Under the pieces are notes generated by a model. That model was not told the origin of the DNA and searched no databases. It saw only the letters and a program-made list of their open reading frames with translations. Source: Rhizobium mesoamericanum STM3625 (GTDB taxonomy: Bacteria > Pseudomonadota > Alphaproteobacteria > Rhizobiales > Rhizobiaceae). From it: 64,000 nucleotides of DNA. Position 1 is the first letter of the stretch, and the number at the start of each line of letters is the position of its first letter. This document shows positions 37,561-47,800 of this stretch, in pieces. The stretch is from NCBI RefSeq assembly GCF_000312665.1, contig NZ_HF536772.1:3525010-3589009 (forward strand), written 5' to 3'. Position numbers and translations under genes: made by a program.

Positions 37561-37788
37561 ATGGATGCCCGCGACAGGCTGATCGTTGCCCTTTACGCGC
37601 AGCTCAAAGCCGAGCGCCAGACACGCGAAACCCTTGAGTGGGTCATCCGCAACGGGGCACTGTCGAAGGATGTGCTGGAGGCGATTGCTGCCGATCCAGT
37701 TCCAGTCACCGGCGATGACATCGCATCCGTCGAGAAAATCATCGCCCTGGACGAGCGGCGCAAACGCAATCGGCAAAACGACAACTGA
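37561..37788 (+). CDS. Small hypothetical protein directly upstream of ku
   Basis: A charged, helical 75-residue protein (MDARDRLIVALYAQLKAERQ..., ending DERRKRNRQNDN). It stops 10 bases before the ku start, so the two are probably co-translated. No domain recognised. The frame stays open to 37348, but 37561 gives a natural start; the true N-terminus is uncertain. Operon position suggests a possible accessory role in end joining, which is inference only. Confidence 0.55.
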   Translation: MDARDRLIVALYAQLKAERQTRETLEWVIRNGALSKDVLEAIAADPVPVTGDDIASVEKIIALDERRKRNRQNDN

Positions 37789-37798
37789 GGGGAAAGTC

Positions 37799-38632
37799 AT
37801 GGCAGCTCGGGCAAGTTGGAAAGGCCACCTGAAGGTCGCAGACCTTGTCTGCAGCGTGGGATTATATACGGCCGTTTCGACCTCGGAGCGCATCTCATTC
37901 AACATCATAAACCGCAAGACCGGCCATCGGGTCGAGCGGCAGTTCGTCGATAGCGAGACGGGCAAGGCTGTCGAGCGGGATGACCAGGTCAAGGGATACC
38001 AGCTGGATAACGGCCAATACATCGTCATCGAGGGCGAGGAGATGGCAGGCGTCATGCCGGAGAGCGACAAAGTTCTGAACGTTCAGAATTTCGTGCCCTA
38101 CAGCGAAATCAACAAGCTCTATTTTGATCGCCCATATTATCTGGCGCCTGTCAGCGGGGACGACGAGGAAGCACTCGGGCTGATTGCCCGCGCGATGCGA
38201 GATCAGGAGGTTGCCGCTATCGCAGAGGCGGTGCTGTTTCGCCGCAACCGCACGGTCCTGATCCGGCCGCAGGACGACTATGTCGTCGCGACGACGCTGA
38301 GCTTCGACTACGAGGTCCGCAATCCGGATACGATCTTCAAGGACATTCCTGACATGAAGTTCGACAAGGAGATGCTCGAGCTGGCCGGTCACATCATTGG
38401 AACCAAGAAGGGCGCGTTCAACCCGCAGGAATACGAGGATCGTTACGAGGCGGCGCTATCCGAACTGGTGAAGGCAAAGATCGAGGGCAGGGAGCTTCCG
38501 AAAGCGAAGCCAAAACCGCAGGGCAAGGTCATCGATCTCATGGATGCCCTGCGTCAGAGCGCCAAGCTGAGCGCCAAGCCGCGAGCCGGAAAGGCAGCGC
38601 GCGCCGATAATGGGCAGACGAAGGCAAGCTGA
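37799..38632 (+). CDS. ku: Non-homologous end-joining protein Ku (first copy)
   Basis: A 277-residue bacterial Ku. It forms a homodimeric ring on DNA ends and recruits LigD. Family marks: WKGHLKVADLVCSVGLYTA at the start, INRKTGHRVERQFVD, KGYQLDNGQYIVIEGEE, NFVPYSEINKLYFDRPYYLAP and a lysine-rich C-terminal tail after PQGKVIDLMDALR. GAGGGGAAAG precedes the ATG at 37799. It stops 2 bases before ligD starts, so they are one operon. Confidence 0.96.
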   Translation: MAARASWKGHLKVADLVCSVGLYTAVSTSERISFNIINRKTGHRVERQFVDSETGKAVERDDQVKGYQLDNGQYIVIEGEEMAGVMPESDKVLNVQNFVPYSEINKLYFDRPYYLAPVSGDDEEALGLIARAMRDQEVAAIAEAVLFRRNRTVLIRPQDDYVVATTLSFDYEVRNPDTIFKDIPDMKFDKEMLELAGHIIGTKKGAFNPQEYEDRYEAALSELVKAKIEGRELPKAKPKPQGKVIDLMDALRQSAKLSAKPRAGKAARADNGQTKAS

Positions 38633-38634
38633 CC

Positions 38635-41148
38635 ATGGCTCTGGAGGCCTATCAAGCCAAACGTAATTTCAAGGTGACGCCAGAGCCGCGCGGGAGCAAG
38701 CGCGGCGGAAAACCTCCAGCACAAACCGCGCTCAGCTTCGTCATTCAAAAGCACGATGCGACGAGGCTGCACTATGACTTCCGGCTCGAGCTCGACGGCG
38801 TGCTAAAGAGCTGGGCTGTAACCCGCGGCCCAAGCCTCAATCCCGATGAAAAGCGGCTTGCCGTCCACGTCGAAGACCACCCGCTGGACTATGGCGACTT
38901 CGAAGGCATCATTCCAAAAGGTCAGTATGGCGGTGGGACGGTGCTGGTTTGGGATCGGGGCACATGGACGCCGAACGGCGATCCGCACAAGGGTTACAAG
39001 AAAGGTCATCTCGAATTCGATCTGGACGGCCAGAAATTGAGCGGCCGCTGGCATCTCGTTCGCATGCATGGCAAGCCGGGCGAGCGGCAGGAAAACTGGC
39101 TGCTCATCAAGGCGGAAGACGCGGAGGCCCGCCACAAGGGCGACATTCTCAAGCAGCGCCCGGAATCGGTAAAAACAGGCCGTAAGATCGAGGAGGTGGC
39201 GAAGAACCCCGACGCCACCTGGAACTCCCGCCCCAAGGGCGCGGCAAAGCCCGCCTCTATAAGATCTGCAGCAAGTCTGGCAAAGGCAAAACGCCACGCG
39301 TGGCCAAAGGGGGCGGAAAAGGCGACCATGCCTGCCTTCATCGAGCCCGAGCTTGCCAAGCTCAAGGCCAAGCCTCCGTCAGGTGAAGGGTGGATCCACG
39401 AGATCAAGTTCGATGGGTATCGTCTGCAGGTTCGGCTTGAGAGCGGCAAGGTCACTCTGCTGACCCGCAGCGGGCTCGACTGGACGGAAAAATTCGGGCC
39501 GGAAATTACGACGGCGTTCACGGCACTGCCAGCGAAGTCGGCGATCCTTGACGGTGAGATCGTCGTCGAGCGGGAAAATGGCGCCTCCGACTTTTCGGCT
39601 CTGCAGAACGATCTCAGCGCAGCCCGTCACGATCGTTTTTTGTTTTACGCTTTCGACCTGCTTTATCTCGATGGATACGACCTGCAGCAAGCGTCGTTGA
39701 CGAACCGCAAGGCCTTGCTCGCGGACCTCATCGCCGATGTCGATGCGAGGCTTCGCTTTAGCGAGCATTTTACCGAAAAGGGTGCAGTTGTGCTCAATCA
39801 TGCCCGCCAGCTCGGGCTCGAGGGGATCATCTCGAAACTCGCTGACAGCCAATACGTGTCGGGGCGGACCGGCGACTGGGTCAAATCGAAATGCCTGCAG
39901 AGGCAGGAACTGGTGATCGGTGGATATGTGCCTTCGACGGCGATGAAAAATGCGATTGGCTCGCTGGCCATGGGCGTTTACCGCAATGGCAAGCTCGAGC
40001 ATGTCGGCCGGGTCGGAACAGGCTTCAGCGTCAACCTCGCGCACGAGCTCTATGAAACGCTGTCGGCGTTAAAACAGAGCGAGAGTTCGTTCGACGATGA
40101 GCTCACTGCGGAGGAGCGTCGCGGACTGGTCTATGTCAAACCAAAGCTTGTTGCCGAGGTCGAGTTTCAGGCGTGGTCGGCGGATAACAATTTGCGGCAC
40201 GCTGCGTTTCGTGGGTTGAGAGAAGACAAGGCGCCAGAGGAAGTGATGCCCGAAGCAACAACGACGACCGCTCAGGAGCTGCCGCAATCGAGCGTCACGC
40301 TTACCCATCCCGATCGGATCTACTGGCCGCAGGAGGGGATCACCAAACAGGGGCTGGCCAGCTACTATGCACGCGTATGGCGCTTCATGGAGCCCTATGT
40401 GACGAAGCGGCCGCTCGCGTTGCTACGCTGCCCCGACGGGATTGCCGGTCAACGGTTTTTCCAGAAGCATGCCTGGAAGGGCATGAACGCCAATATCGAG
40501 CAGATCACCGATCCGAAGGACCGGGGCGGTGAGAAATTGCTGCGCATCATGGACTTCGACGGAATGATCGCGCTCGTCCAATCGGCCGTGCTGGAGATCC
40601 ATCCGTGGGGGGCGACGACCGAAAGCTGGGAGCGACCGGACATGATCACGATGGACCTCGACCCGGCTGATGACGTCAGCTGGGCTGAGGTGATCGCCGC
40701 AGCCTATGAACTGAAGGAGCGTTTGGAAGCTTCGGGCCTGGCTGCCTTTGTCAAAACCTCCGGCGGAAAGGGGCTGCATGTCGTGACCCCCCTCGAACCG
40801 AAGGCCAGCTGGGCACCCGTCAAGGCCTTCGCCAAGGCGCTTGCCGATGGCATGTCGAAGGATCACCCGGACAAATATCTGGCGACCGCCACGAAGGCGA
40901 AGCGGAACGGCAAGATCTTCATCGACTATTTGCGCAATGGTCGTGGCAACACGGCCGTCGCCGCCTATTCGACCCGTTCGCGTCCGGGGGCAGCCGTTTC
41001 CATGCCGCTTGCGTGGAACGAGCTGACCGAGGAAATCGGTCCGGCCTACTTCACGCTCGACAATGCTCCAGCGCGCCTTGATACCTTGCGCAGCGATCCA
41101 TGGGCGGATTTCTTCGACGCCGCCTTGCCACTTAAGAAACTGAAGTAG
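38635..41148 (+). CDS. ligD: ATP-dependent DNA ligase LigD (PE-LIG-POL)
   Basis: This 837-residue multidomain repair enzyme carries, in order: a 3'-phosphoesterase (about 1-190, with H40 and H46 in QKHDATRLHYDFRLE and PKGQYGGGTV); an ATP-dependent ligase (about 230-540, nucleotidyl lysine K258 in EIKFDGYR and the later GLEGIISK motif); and a polymerase/primase (about 545-837, with TMDLDPADDVSW holding the catalytic aspartates and FVKTSGGKGLHV). It trims, fills and seals ends held by Ku. The domain order is that of Pseudomonas-type LigD. Confidence 0.97.
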   Translation: MALEAYQAKRNFKVTPEPRGSKRGGKPPAQTALSFVIQKHDATRLHYDFRLELDGVLKSWAVTRGPSLNPDEKRLAVHVEDHPLDYGDFEGIIPKGQYGGGTVLVWDRGTWTPNGDPHKGYKKGHLEFDLDGQKLSGRWHLVRMHGKPGERQENWLLIKAEDAEARHKGDILKQRPESVKTGRKIEEVAKNPDATWNSRPKGAAKPASIRSAASLAKAKRHAWPKGAEKATMPAFIEPELAKLKAKPPSGEGWIHEIKFDGYRLQVRLESGKVTLLTRSGLDWTEKFGPEITTAFTALPAKSAILDGEIVVERENGASDFSALQNDLSAARHDRFLFYAFDLLYLDGYDLQQASLTNRKALLADLIADVDARLRFSEHFTEKGAVVLNHARQLGLEGIISKLADSQYVSGRTGDWVKSKCLQRQELVIGGYVPSTAMKNAIGSLAMGVYRNGKLEHVGRVGTGFSVNLAHELYETLSALKQSESSFDDELTAEERRGLVYVKPKLVAEVEFQAWSADNNLRHAAFRGLREDKAPEEVMPEATTTTAQELPQSSVTLTHPDRIYWPQEGITKQGLASYYARVWRFMEPYVTKRPLALLRCPDGIAGQRFFQKHAWKGMNANIEQITDPKDRGGEKLLRIMDFDGMIALVQSAVLEIHPWGATTESWERPDMITMDLDPADDVSWAEVIAAAYELKERLEASGLAAFVKTSGGKGLHVVTPLEPKASWAPVKAFAKALADGMSKDHPDKYLATATKAKRNGKIFIDYLRNGRGNTAVAAYSTRSRPGAAVSMPLAWNELTEEIGPAYFTLDNAPARLDTLRSDPWADFFDAALPLKKLK

Positions 41149-41167
41149 CGGACCGGGCTGCGATTTC

Positions 41168-41977
41168 TCAGTGAGATTTCGGACGTCCCGTTTCCTTGGC
41201 CAGGCTCTTCTTCAAAGCATCCATGATGTTGACGACATTGCCCGTCGGGGCCCGCGTCGGCTGCTTTGACGAAGGAGGTGTGGCTTTGACGAGGTTCTTC
41301 TGCTTTGCACGGATCATGGCCCTCAGACGCTTCTGGATCGGATCCTGCACCATGGCGGGCTGCCAATCTTCGGTTCGGTCCTTGACGAGCTTCTTCATCA
41401 GGGAGAGCACCGTGTCATCAACCTTGCCGTGGCTGTCCAGGGTTGCTGCCGGCGGGCGGACTTCGTCGCCGAAATGCAGCGTCCAGAGGATGATGCCCTT
41501 GCCCTGAGGCTCGAGGAGGACTGCACGCTCGCGCCGGTAGAGAACAAGCCGCGCTATGCCGACGACGTCGTTTGCCTTCATTGCTTCACGGATGACGCAG
41601 AAGGCTTCCGTGCCGACCTTATCTTCCGGGGTGAGAAAATGTGGCTTGTCATACCAGATCCAGTCGATCGAGCCGCGTGGCACGAAGGTGTCGATGTCGA
41701 TCGTCTTCGTGCTTTCCAGTCCGACTTCATCGATTTCCTTGTCCTCAAGAATGACATAGTCGTCTTCGCCGCGGGGATATCCCCGGGCCTGATCCTTGTC
41801 GGCAATCGGCTTGTGGGTGACGCTGTCGACGTAGCGGCTTTCAACGCGGTTCTTCGTCTTTCGGTTTAGCACATGAAATCGAAGCTGGTTACTGTCTGTT
41901 GTCGCCGGTGTTAGCGATACCGCTGCCGTGACGAGTGAGAGTTTGAGATAGCCCTTCCAATAGGTCTGACGTGCCAT
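41168..41977 (-). CDS. ku: Non-homologous end-joining protein Ku (second, divergent copy)
   Basis: A 269-residue Ku with the same architecture (WKGYLKLSLVTAAVSL, LNRKTKNRVESRYVD, FVPRGSIDWIWYDKPHFLTP, and C-terminal GNVVNIMDALKKSL) but clearly diverged from the first copy. It converges on ligD with only 19 bases between the stops. Two Ku paralogues could act separately or as a heterodimer with LigD. The C-terminal tail is basic, as in other Ku proteins that bind DNA through the tail. Confidence 0.95.
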   Translation of the reverse strand: MARQTYWKGYLKLSLVTAAVSLTPATTDSNQLRFHVLNRKTKNRVESRYVDSVTHKPIADKDQARGYPRGEDDYVILEDKEIDEVGLESTKTIDIDTFVPRGSIDWIWYDKPHFLTPEDKVGTEAFCVIREAMKANDVVGIARLVLYRRERAVLLEPQGKGIILWTLHFGDEVRPPAATLDSHGKVDDTVLSLMKKLVKDRTEDWQPAMVQDPIQKRLRAMIRAKQKNLVKATPPSSKQPTRAPTGNVVNIMDALKKSLAKETGRPKSH

Positions 41978-42135
41978 TTACGCCCTGGCGCCCTTACGCC
42001 ATCTCCCATGCCCGCATTTGCGGCAATTTTCTGAAACGAGGAGACCAGCGGTTTGGTTCCATTGCAGATCGCAAAGTCTGTGAATGCGGTAGCAGCAGTG
42101 CCCACTGCAAGCTTGCCGGGGCAGTCGGAAACCGT

Positions 42136-42465
42136 CTATTCGATTACCACCTGCACGTATGTAGCACCGCTCTTGGCGTAGTAGAGTGATCCGCAGCGGT
42201 AGTAATATCCCCCGAAATAGGCTCCGTAGACGCAGCCGGCCGGCAGCGTACTGACGTAGACATTCGTTCTACGCACGACACGGCGCGTCGTCCGACGGGC
42301 GACGCCCGCATAGGAGAGCGGCGTCAGCGGATGCCCGACGACGGCCTCCGCCGGCGTGGCAGCCATGAACGTGAGCGTTGTCAGGTCACGGCCTTCCATG
42401 CTGACGTCAAGTGAGGCGAAGGCAACCGCGAGCGCAAATGCGAAAATCCTTACGGCGGTTTTCAT
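42136..42465 (-). CDS. Small exported hypothetical protein
   Basis: A 109-residue protein with an N-terminal hydrophobic segment (MKTAVRIFAFALAVAFASL) and a mature part rich in tyrosine, glycine and arginine (GCVYGAYFGGYYYRCGSLYY) with two cysteines. Its ATG overlaps the stop of the DUF2092 gene (ATGA), so it is the second gene of that operon. No family recognised. Probably periplasmic or surface-attached. Confidence 0.65.
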   Translation of the reverse strand: MKTAVRIFAFALAVAFASLDVSMEGRDLTTLTFMAATPAEAVVGHPLTPLSYAGVARRTTRRVVRRTNVYVSTLPAGCVYGAYFGGYYYRCGSLYYAKSGATYVQVVIE

Positions 42466-43253
42466 TGTGCATCTCCCATCATGCCTGTGGGCGCCGGAAG
42501 CTCATCGATCTGCCCAAGTTCGCTAAGGTCGACCTTCTTTGCATCGCCCGGTATCTCGATCGCGAAGTTTGCGAGCTTCACATCTTCTCCCGTGCGGAAA
42601 TTCCGCACCTCGAGCATGTATTCGGGTGCCTGCACCACGTGCTTGCTGGTAACGACGTAGCGCTTCGGGATAGGTTTTGCCCCAGTCGCGATCCAGATCT
42701 GCCAGTCGACGTCGTTCTTCCGGAAGGTCAGGTATTCGCATTCCACGCCATCGACGACAGCGCTTGCAATGTGCTTGGCCTCGGTAACGCCGTCCATCAG
42801 CGCATCAAAACTGTTCGACAAGAGGAGATCCGAGCCGGGGATTTCAGCGCCGGCGTTCTGCAGCCGGTCGAAGAGCTCGTCGAGGCTGCCTTTCGCATCG
42901 ATCTGGGCATAGGCATCGAGGTTCTTGCCGTGAACCGTGAACTTCATGCCATCGAAGCTTGCGTCAAGGTCGGCAAAGCCTCCCGTGCGCGTCACCCGGA
43001 TCTTGTCCGGACGGCTGACCGTTGCGGTGCCGGAGCTGACGAACTGAAGTTTCTCGAAAGCCGGCGTCACGGCCTCCACCGACGAGACATAGTCGAATGA
43101 GAACGTCTTCTGGGCCGCCATATAGTCGGACATTGCCTTCAGCAGTTCCCTCGAATCGTCCGCCCACGCCCCGGACGCACCGCAAAGTCCGGCGGTCATC
43201 GCGCACGCGGCAACCACTGCCTTGAAGTGCGTCGGCAGTATGAATTTCGACAT
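42462..43253 (-). CDS. DUF2092 periplasmic protein
   Basis: A 263-residue exported protein with a signal peptide to about residue 31 (GASGAWADD) followed by a DUF2092 domain: LKAMSDYMAAQKTFSFDYVSSVEAV, GTATVSRPDKIRV, VDGVECEYLTFRKNDVDWQIW and KPIPKRYVVTSK. The pattern resembles the LolA/LppX-like half-barrel that carries lipid. Function unproven; the lipid idea is inference from fold. Coupled to the downstream 109-residue gene. Confidence 0.85.
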   Translation of the reverse strand: MSKFILPTHFKAVVAACAMTAGLCGASGAWADDSRELLKAMSDYMAAQKTFSFDYVSSVEAVTPAFEKLQFVSSGTATVSRPDKIRVTRTGGFADLDASFDGMKFTVHGKNLDAYAQIDAKGSLDELFDRLQNAGAEIPGSDLLLSNSFDALMDGVTEAKHIASAVVDGVECEYLTFRKNDVDWQIWIATGAKPIPKRYVVTSKHVVQAPEYMLEVRNFRTGEDVKLANFAIEIPGDAKKVDLSELGQIDELPAPTGMMGDAQ

Positions 43254-43651
43254 GTCACGGCCCTCACTTTGACAACGGTTGACTGGGTACGCGTTGAATG
43301 CTGGCTACGCTAACGTCGCTGGCGCCATTGCCATCAGTAGACGGGTCAAAGGCAAGACTTTCCCCTTTGGACATGCCTACGAGGCATTCAAGAACAGCCC
43401 GGCAACTTTAGCCCGATCCGGCGGAGGCGAAGCTACTGCAACGTTTATTTTCCTGCGGCCGAAATGAAACTGTAGGTTCAACTTTGTCGCATATCCCCAT
43501 CTATATCGGCAACTATTTATCGCGTGCGTTGCTATTGCCTTTCGCGCAAATATTGTCCCATACTGCACAAAGCCTCGGCATTTGGAGCACTGGGATCCAC
43601 TGCGGGGCACGCATGAAATCCAAAGCTCGTGCATCCGTCGAGGTAGGGAAA
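43254..43651. other. Divergent gap between DUF2092 operon and RND efflux genes
   Basis: 398 bases with no supported gene. A TTGACAACGG at about 43269 and TTGACTGGG at about 43280 could be -35 elements for the efflux operon. I see no TetR/MarR-type operator palindrome. Confidence 0.4.
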
Positions 43652-44842
43652 ATGCGTGGCAGATCGTATCGGGGGCCATACCTAATCGGGATTGTTGCAG
43701 TGGCCGCCGGCTTGTCGTCGTGCGACAGCGGCAGCAATTCGTACGTCCCACCGCCACCGCCGAAGGTGAATATCGCCCAGCCGTTGCAGCAGCCCGTGAT
43801 TGAATATTTCGAATTGACCGGCAACACCGATGCGATCAGCGCCGTCGATATCGAAGCGCGCGTGCAGGGCTTTCTCGAGTCGATCGACTACAAGGACGGC
43901 ACTGCAGTAAAGAAGGGTGACAAGCTTTTCGGCATCCAGCGCGACACCTACAAGGCGCAGGTCGACCAAGCTCAGGCGCAACTCGCCTCGCAGCAGGCCT
44001 CCCAGGTCGGCGCGAAGCAGGAGTATGACCGGCAGCTCAACCTCATGAAGCAGGAAGTGACGACGCAGACGTCCGTCGATAGTGCCAAGGCAACGCTCGA
44101 TGAGGCAAACGCCGCCATTCTGAATGCGCAGGCGAGCCTCGATCTGGCAAACATCAACCTCGGATATACTGAGGTGGTGGCGCCCTTCGACGGCACCGTG
44201 ACGGACCATCTTGTCGACGTCGGCGCACTGGTCGGCGTATCCGGCCCCACAAAGCTTGCCACCATCGTGCAGACCGATCCGCTCTACGTCTATTTCAACG
44301 TAAGCGAAGCGCAGGTCCTGATGATCAAGCAGAGCCTGGCGAAGGCAGGACACAAGCTGACCCAGGTCGATCTTCCGACCATACCGGTTGAGATCGGGCT
44401 CGGTAACGAAGAGGGATACCCACACAAGGGCCACCTCGACTATGTCGCTCCGCAAGTCGATGCCTCGACAGGCACACTCTCGGTTCGAGGCATCATCGAC
44501 AACAAGGATCACGCGCTCTTACCCGGTCTCTTCGTACGTGTTCGTGTCCCGGTCGCCCACAAGGACAAGGCGCTTCTCATTCGCGACGATGCAATCGGCA
44601 CCAACCAGCAGGGCAACTATGTGCTGGTTCTTGGCAAGGACGATGTGATTGAACAGCGACCCGTCAAGATCGGTCAGCGCGACGGGACGATGCGTGTGAT
44701 CGAGCAGGGTATCGATGTTGGCGATTGGGTGGTCATGACCGGCACCCAACGGGCCGTGCCCAATATGAAGGTCACACCTGAGAAAATCACCATAGACGCA
44801 GCCCAAGCAACGGGCGATCCCAGCGGATCGAAGGTCCAATGA
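43652..44842 (+). CDS. RND efflux membrane-fusion lipoprotein
   Basis: A 396-residue periplasmic adaptor of the AcrA/MexA family. A lipoprotein signal ends in the lipobox LSSC with C24 followed by aspartate, suggesting inner-membrane retention. Then come PPPPPKV, the biotinyl-lipoyl half-motif (VDIEARVQGFLESIDYKDGTAVKKGDKLF), a coiled-coil hairpin (about 110-190: QAQAQLASQQASQ..., TLDEANAAILNAQASLDLA) and beta-barrel segments. I chose 43652 for its AGGTAGGG site. In an operon with the RND pump; no outer-membrane channel gene is adjacent. Confidence 0.93.
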   Translation: MRGRSYRGPYLIGIVAVAAGLSSCDSGSNSYVPPPPPKVNIAQPLQQPVIEYFELTGNTDAISAVDIEARVQGFLESIDYKDGTAVKKGDKLFGIQRDTYKAQVDQAQAQLASQQASQVGAKQEYDRQLNLMKQEVTTQTSVDSAKATLDEANAAILNAQASLDLANINLGYTEVVAPFDGTVTDHLVDVGALVGVSGPTKLATIVQTDPLYVYFNVSEAQVLMIKQSLAKAGHKLTQVDLPTIPVEIGLGNEEGYPHKGHLDYVAPQVDASTGTLSVRGIIDNKDHALLPGLFVRVRVPVAHKDKALLIRDDAIGTNQQGNYVLVLGKDDVIEQRPVKIGQRDGTMRVIEQGIDVGDWVVMTGTQRAVPNMKVTPEKITIDAAQATGDPSGSKVQ

Positions 44843-44876
44843 ACCGAGACCCGGCGCGATCCAGGAGGCGAAGCAG

Positions 44877-47800
44877 ATGATCTCGCGCTTCTTCATCGAG
44901 AGGCCGGTGCTCTCAAATGTTCTGGCTCTGGTCTTCGTCCTGATCGGGGCCGTCGCGCTCTTTCAACTGCCGGTCGCTCAATATCCGAACGTGGTTCCTC
45001 CCACCGTTCAGGTGACGACGCGTTATCCCGGCGCGAGCGCCAAGACCCTCGTCGATACAGTGGCGCTGCCGATCGAATTGCAGGTCAACGGCGTCGAAAA
45101 CATGCTCTACATGCAGTCGACCAGCGCCAGCGACGGCACCTATTCGCTGACGGTGACCTTTGCCATCGGCACGGACCCCGACCAGGCGCAGGTTCTCGTC
45201 CAGAACCGCGTCGCGATCGCAATGCCATCGCTGCCTGAGGCGGTACAGGTGCAGGGTGTCACCACGCAGAAGAAGTCGACGTCGATCCTCGGTTTCGTCA
45301 GCCTGACGTCGCCGGACAGCCGTTACGACAGCCTGTTTCTGTCGAACTATGCCGTCATCAACCTGCAGAATGAACTTGCTAGGCTCCCAGGCGTCGGCAA
45401 TGTCAACGTCTTTGGCGCCGGTCAGTATGCCATGCGGATCTGGATGGATCCGGATCTTCTGCAGGCTCGAGGCCTGACGCCGCAGGACATCATCAATACC
45501 GTGCAGCAACAGAGCCAGGAGGTGACGGCAGGGCAGGTGGGACTACCGCCAGTGCCAAGCGGGCAGGACTTCCAGTACACTCTGAACGTCAGCGGCCGGC
45601 TGAACGACGCTCCTGACTTCGAAAACATCATCGTCAAGGTCGATTCCCAAGGCGGTGGCCGGATCACTCGCGTGCGCGACATCGGTCGCGTCGAGCTCGG
45701 GGCGCAGACCTACAGCCAGTCGTTCCTGCAGAACCGACGACCGGCAACCGGTATCGGCATTTTCCAGTTGCCGGAAGCAAATGCCATCGCGGTTGCCGAA
45801 TCCGTCAGGGGCAAGATGGCCGAGCTCGCAAAGAGCTTTCCGCCAGGCCTCGAATACAGCATGCCTTTTGATACGACGAAATTCGTCAAGGCGTCGATAC
45901 GCGAAGTCTACGTGACGCTGATCGAGGCCGGGGTTCTGGTCCTGATCGTGATCCTGCTCTTCCTCCAGGATTGGCGGGCCATGCTCGTGCCGGCAACAAC
46001 CGTTCCGGTGACGATCATCGGGGCGTTTGCGGCGATGGCTGCGCTTGGCTTCACCGTCAATTTGTCGACGCTGTTTGCGATCGTGCTTGCGATCGGCATT
46101 GTTGTCGATGATGCGATCGTCATCGTCGAAGGCGTTTCACGACATGTCGAGGGCGGAATGCCCGGCAGGCAGGCGGCAGAAACGGCAATGGACGAGTTGC
46201 TCGGACCCGTCATCGGCATTACGCTCGTCCTCATGGCGGTCTTCATTCCGGCTGCCTTCCTGCCCGGGCTGACCGGTCAACTCTATCGGCAGTTTGCGCT
46301 CGTCATCGCGGCAACCGCGCTGATCAGCGCGATCAATGCAATCACTCTGAAGCCGACGCAGTGCGCGCTGTGGCTGCGGCCGCCCGTACCACCCGAAAAA
46401 CGCAATTTCTTCTATCGCGGTTTCAACCGTGCCTACGATGCGGCGGAGAACGGATATTCCAGGCTTGTTGGCGGTCTTGTTCGCCATAGCGGGATCGCAG
46501 TCCTCGTGGGTCTGGCGCTGATCGGTGTCGCTTTCTGGGGGCTCTCCCGGCTTCCGACGGCCTTTCTCCCCATCGAGGACCAAGGTTACGTCCTCATCAG
46601 CGCGCAGTTGCCGGACGGTGCCTCGAAGGAACGCACAGATGCAGTAATGCAAGAGGTCAGTAAGATCGCCGAATCGACGCCCGGCGTCGATCAGGTTCTG
46701 ACGATCAGCGGCATTTCGGTCCTCGACAACAGTGCAAGCCTGCCGAACGCCGGTGTCGCCTATGTCATTCTCAAGGACTGGGACGTGCGCGCAAAGGAGA
46801 AAGGCCAGGATCTGCTGTCGATATACCAGCATCTAAACGGTGCCCTGGAAAGTGTCATGCAAGCCAGGACGCTGGTCCTGATCCCACCAGCGATCCAGGG
46901 CATCGGCAATGCCAGTGGCTTTACCATGCAGGTGTTGCTGAAAGACGGCAGCTTCGACTTCCCACTGCTGCAGACGCTGGCTGACACGATCGTCGAACAC
47001 GGGAACTCGCAATCCTCGCTCCAGCGGCTGCAGACGTCGTTTAGAGCAGACGCTCCGCAGCTCGAGGTTTCGGTCAACCGCATCAAGGCCGAGACGCTTG
47101 GGGTTACGGTTGGGCAGGTGTTCTCGGCGCTCTCGGGCTATGTCGGTTCAAGCTACGTGACCCAGTTCAACAAGTTCGGCCGCACCTTCCAGGTCTATGT
47201 GCAAGCGGCTCCGAATTTCCGCGTGCGCCCCGATGATATCCGCAATCTGAAGGTTAGGGCCGGCGATGGCACGATGGTCCCGCTTGGCACAGTGATCGAC
47301 GTTAAAAGCACGCCGGGCCCGACGCTGATCAGCCTTTACAATCTCTATCCAACTGCCACGATCGTTGGCGGGCCTGCCACCGGCTTTAGTTCGGGGCAGG
47401 CGCTCGATGTCATGGAGCAGATTGCCAATCAGATACTGCCGCCAGGTGCCGGCTTCGAATGGACGGCGCTGTCCTATCAGGAAAGGGCGGTCGGCAACCA
47501 GATTTATTACGTCTTTGGCCTCGCCATTCTGCTCGTCTATTTCGTCTTGGCCGGACAGTACGAAAGCTGGATATTGCCGTTTGCCGTTATTCTCGCCGTT
47601 CCCCTTGCCCTGCTCGGGACGGTCGGCGCGCTAACCACACTCGGGGTCGCCAACAATCTCTACACGCAGATCGGCCTTATTCTGCTGATCGCGCTTTCGT
47701 CAAAGAACGCCATCCTGATCGTTGAATATGCGCGGGAAAAGCGCATGCAGGGCATGGAAATTGCCGCTGCGGCCGTGCTTGCGGCGCGGCTGCGTTTCCG

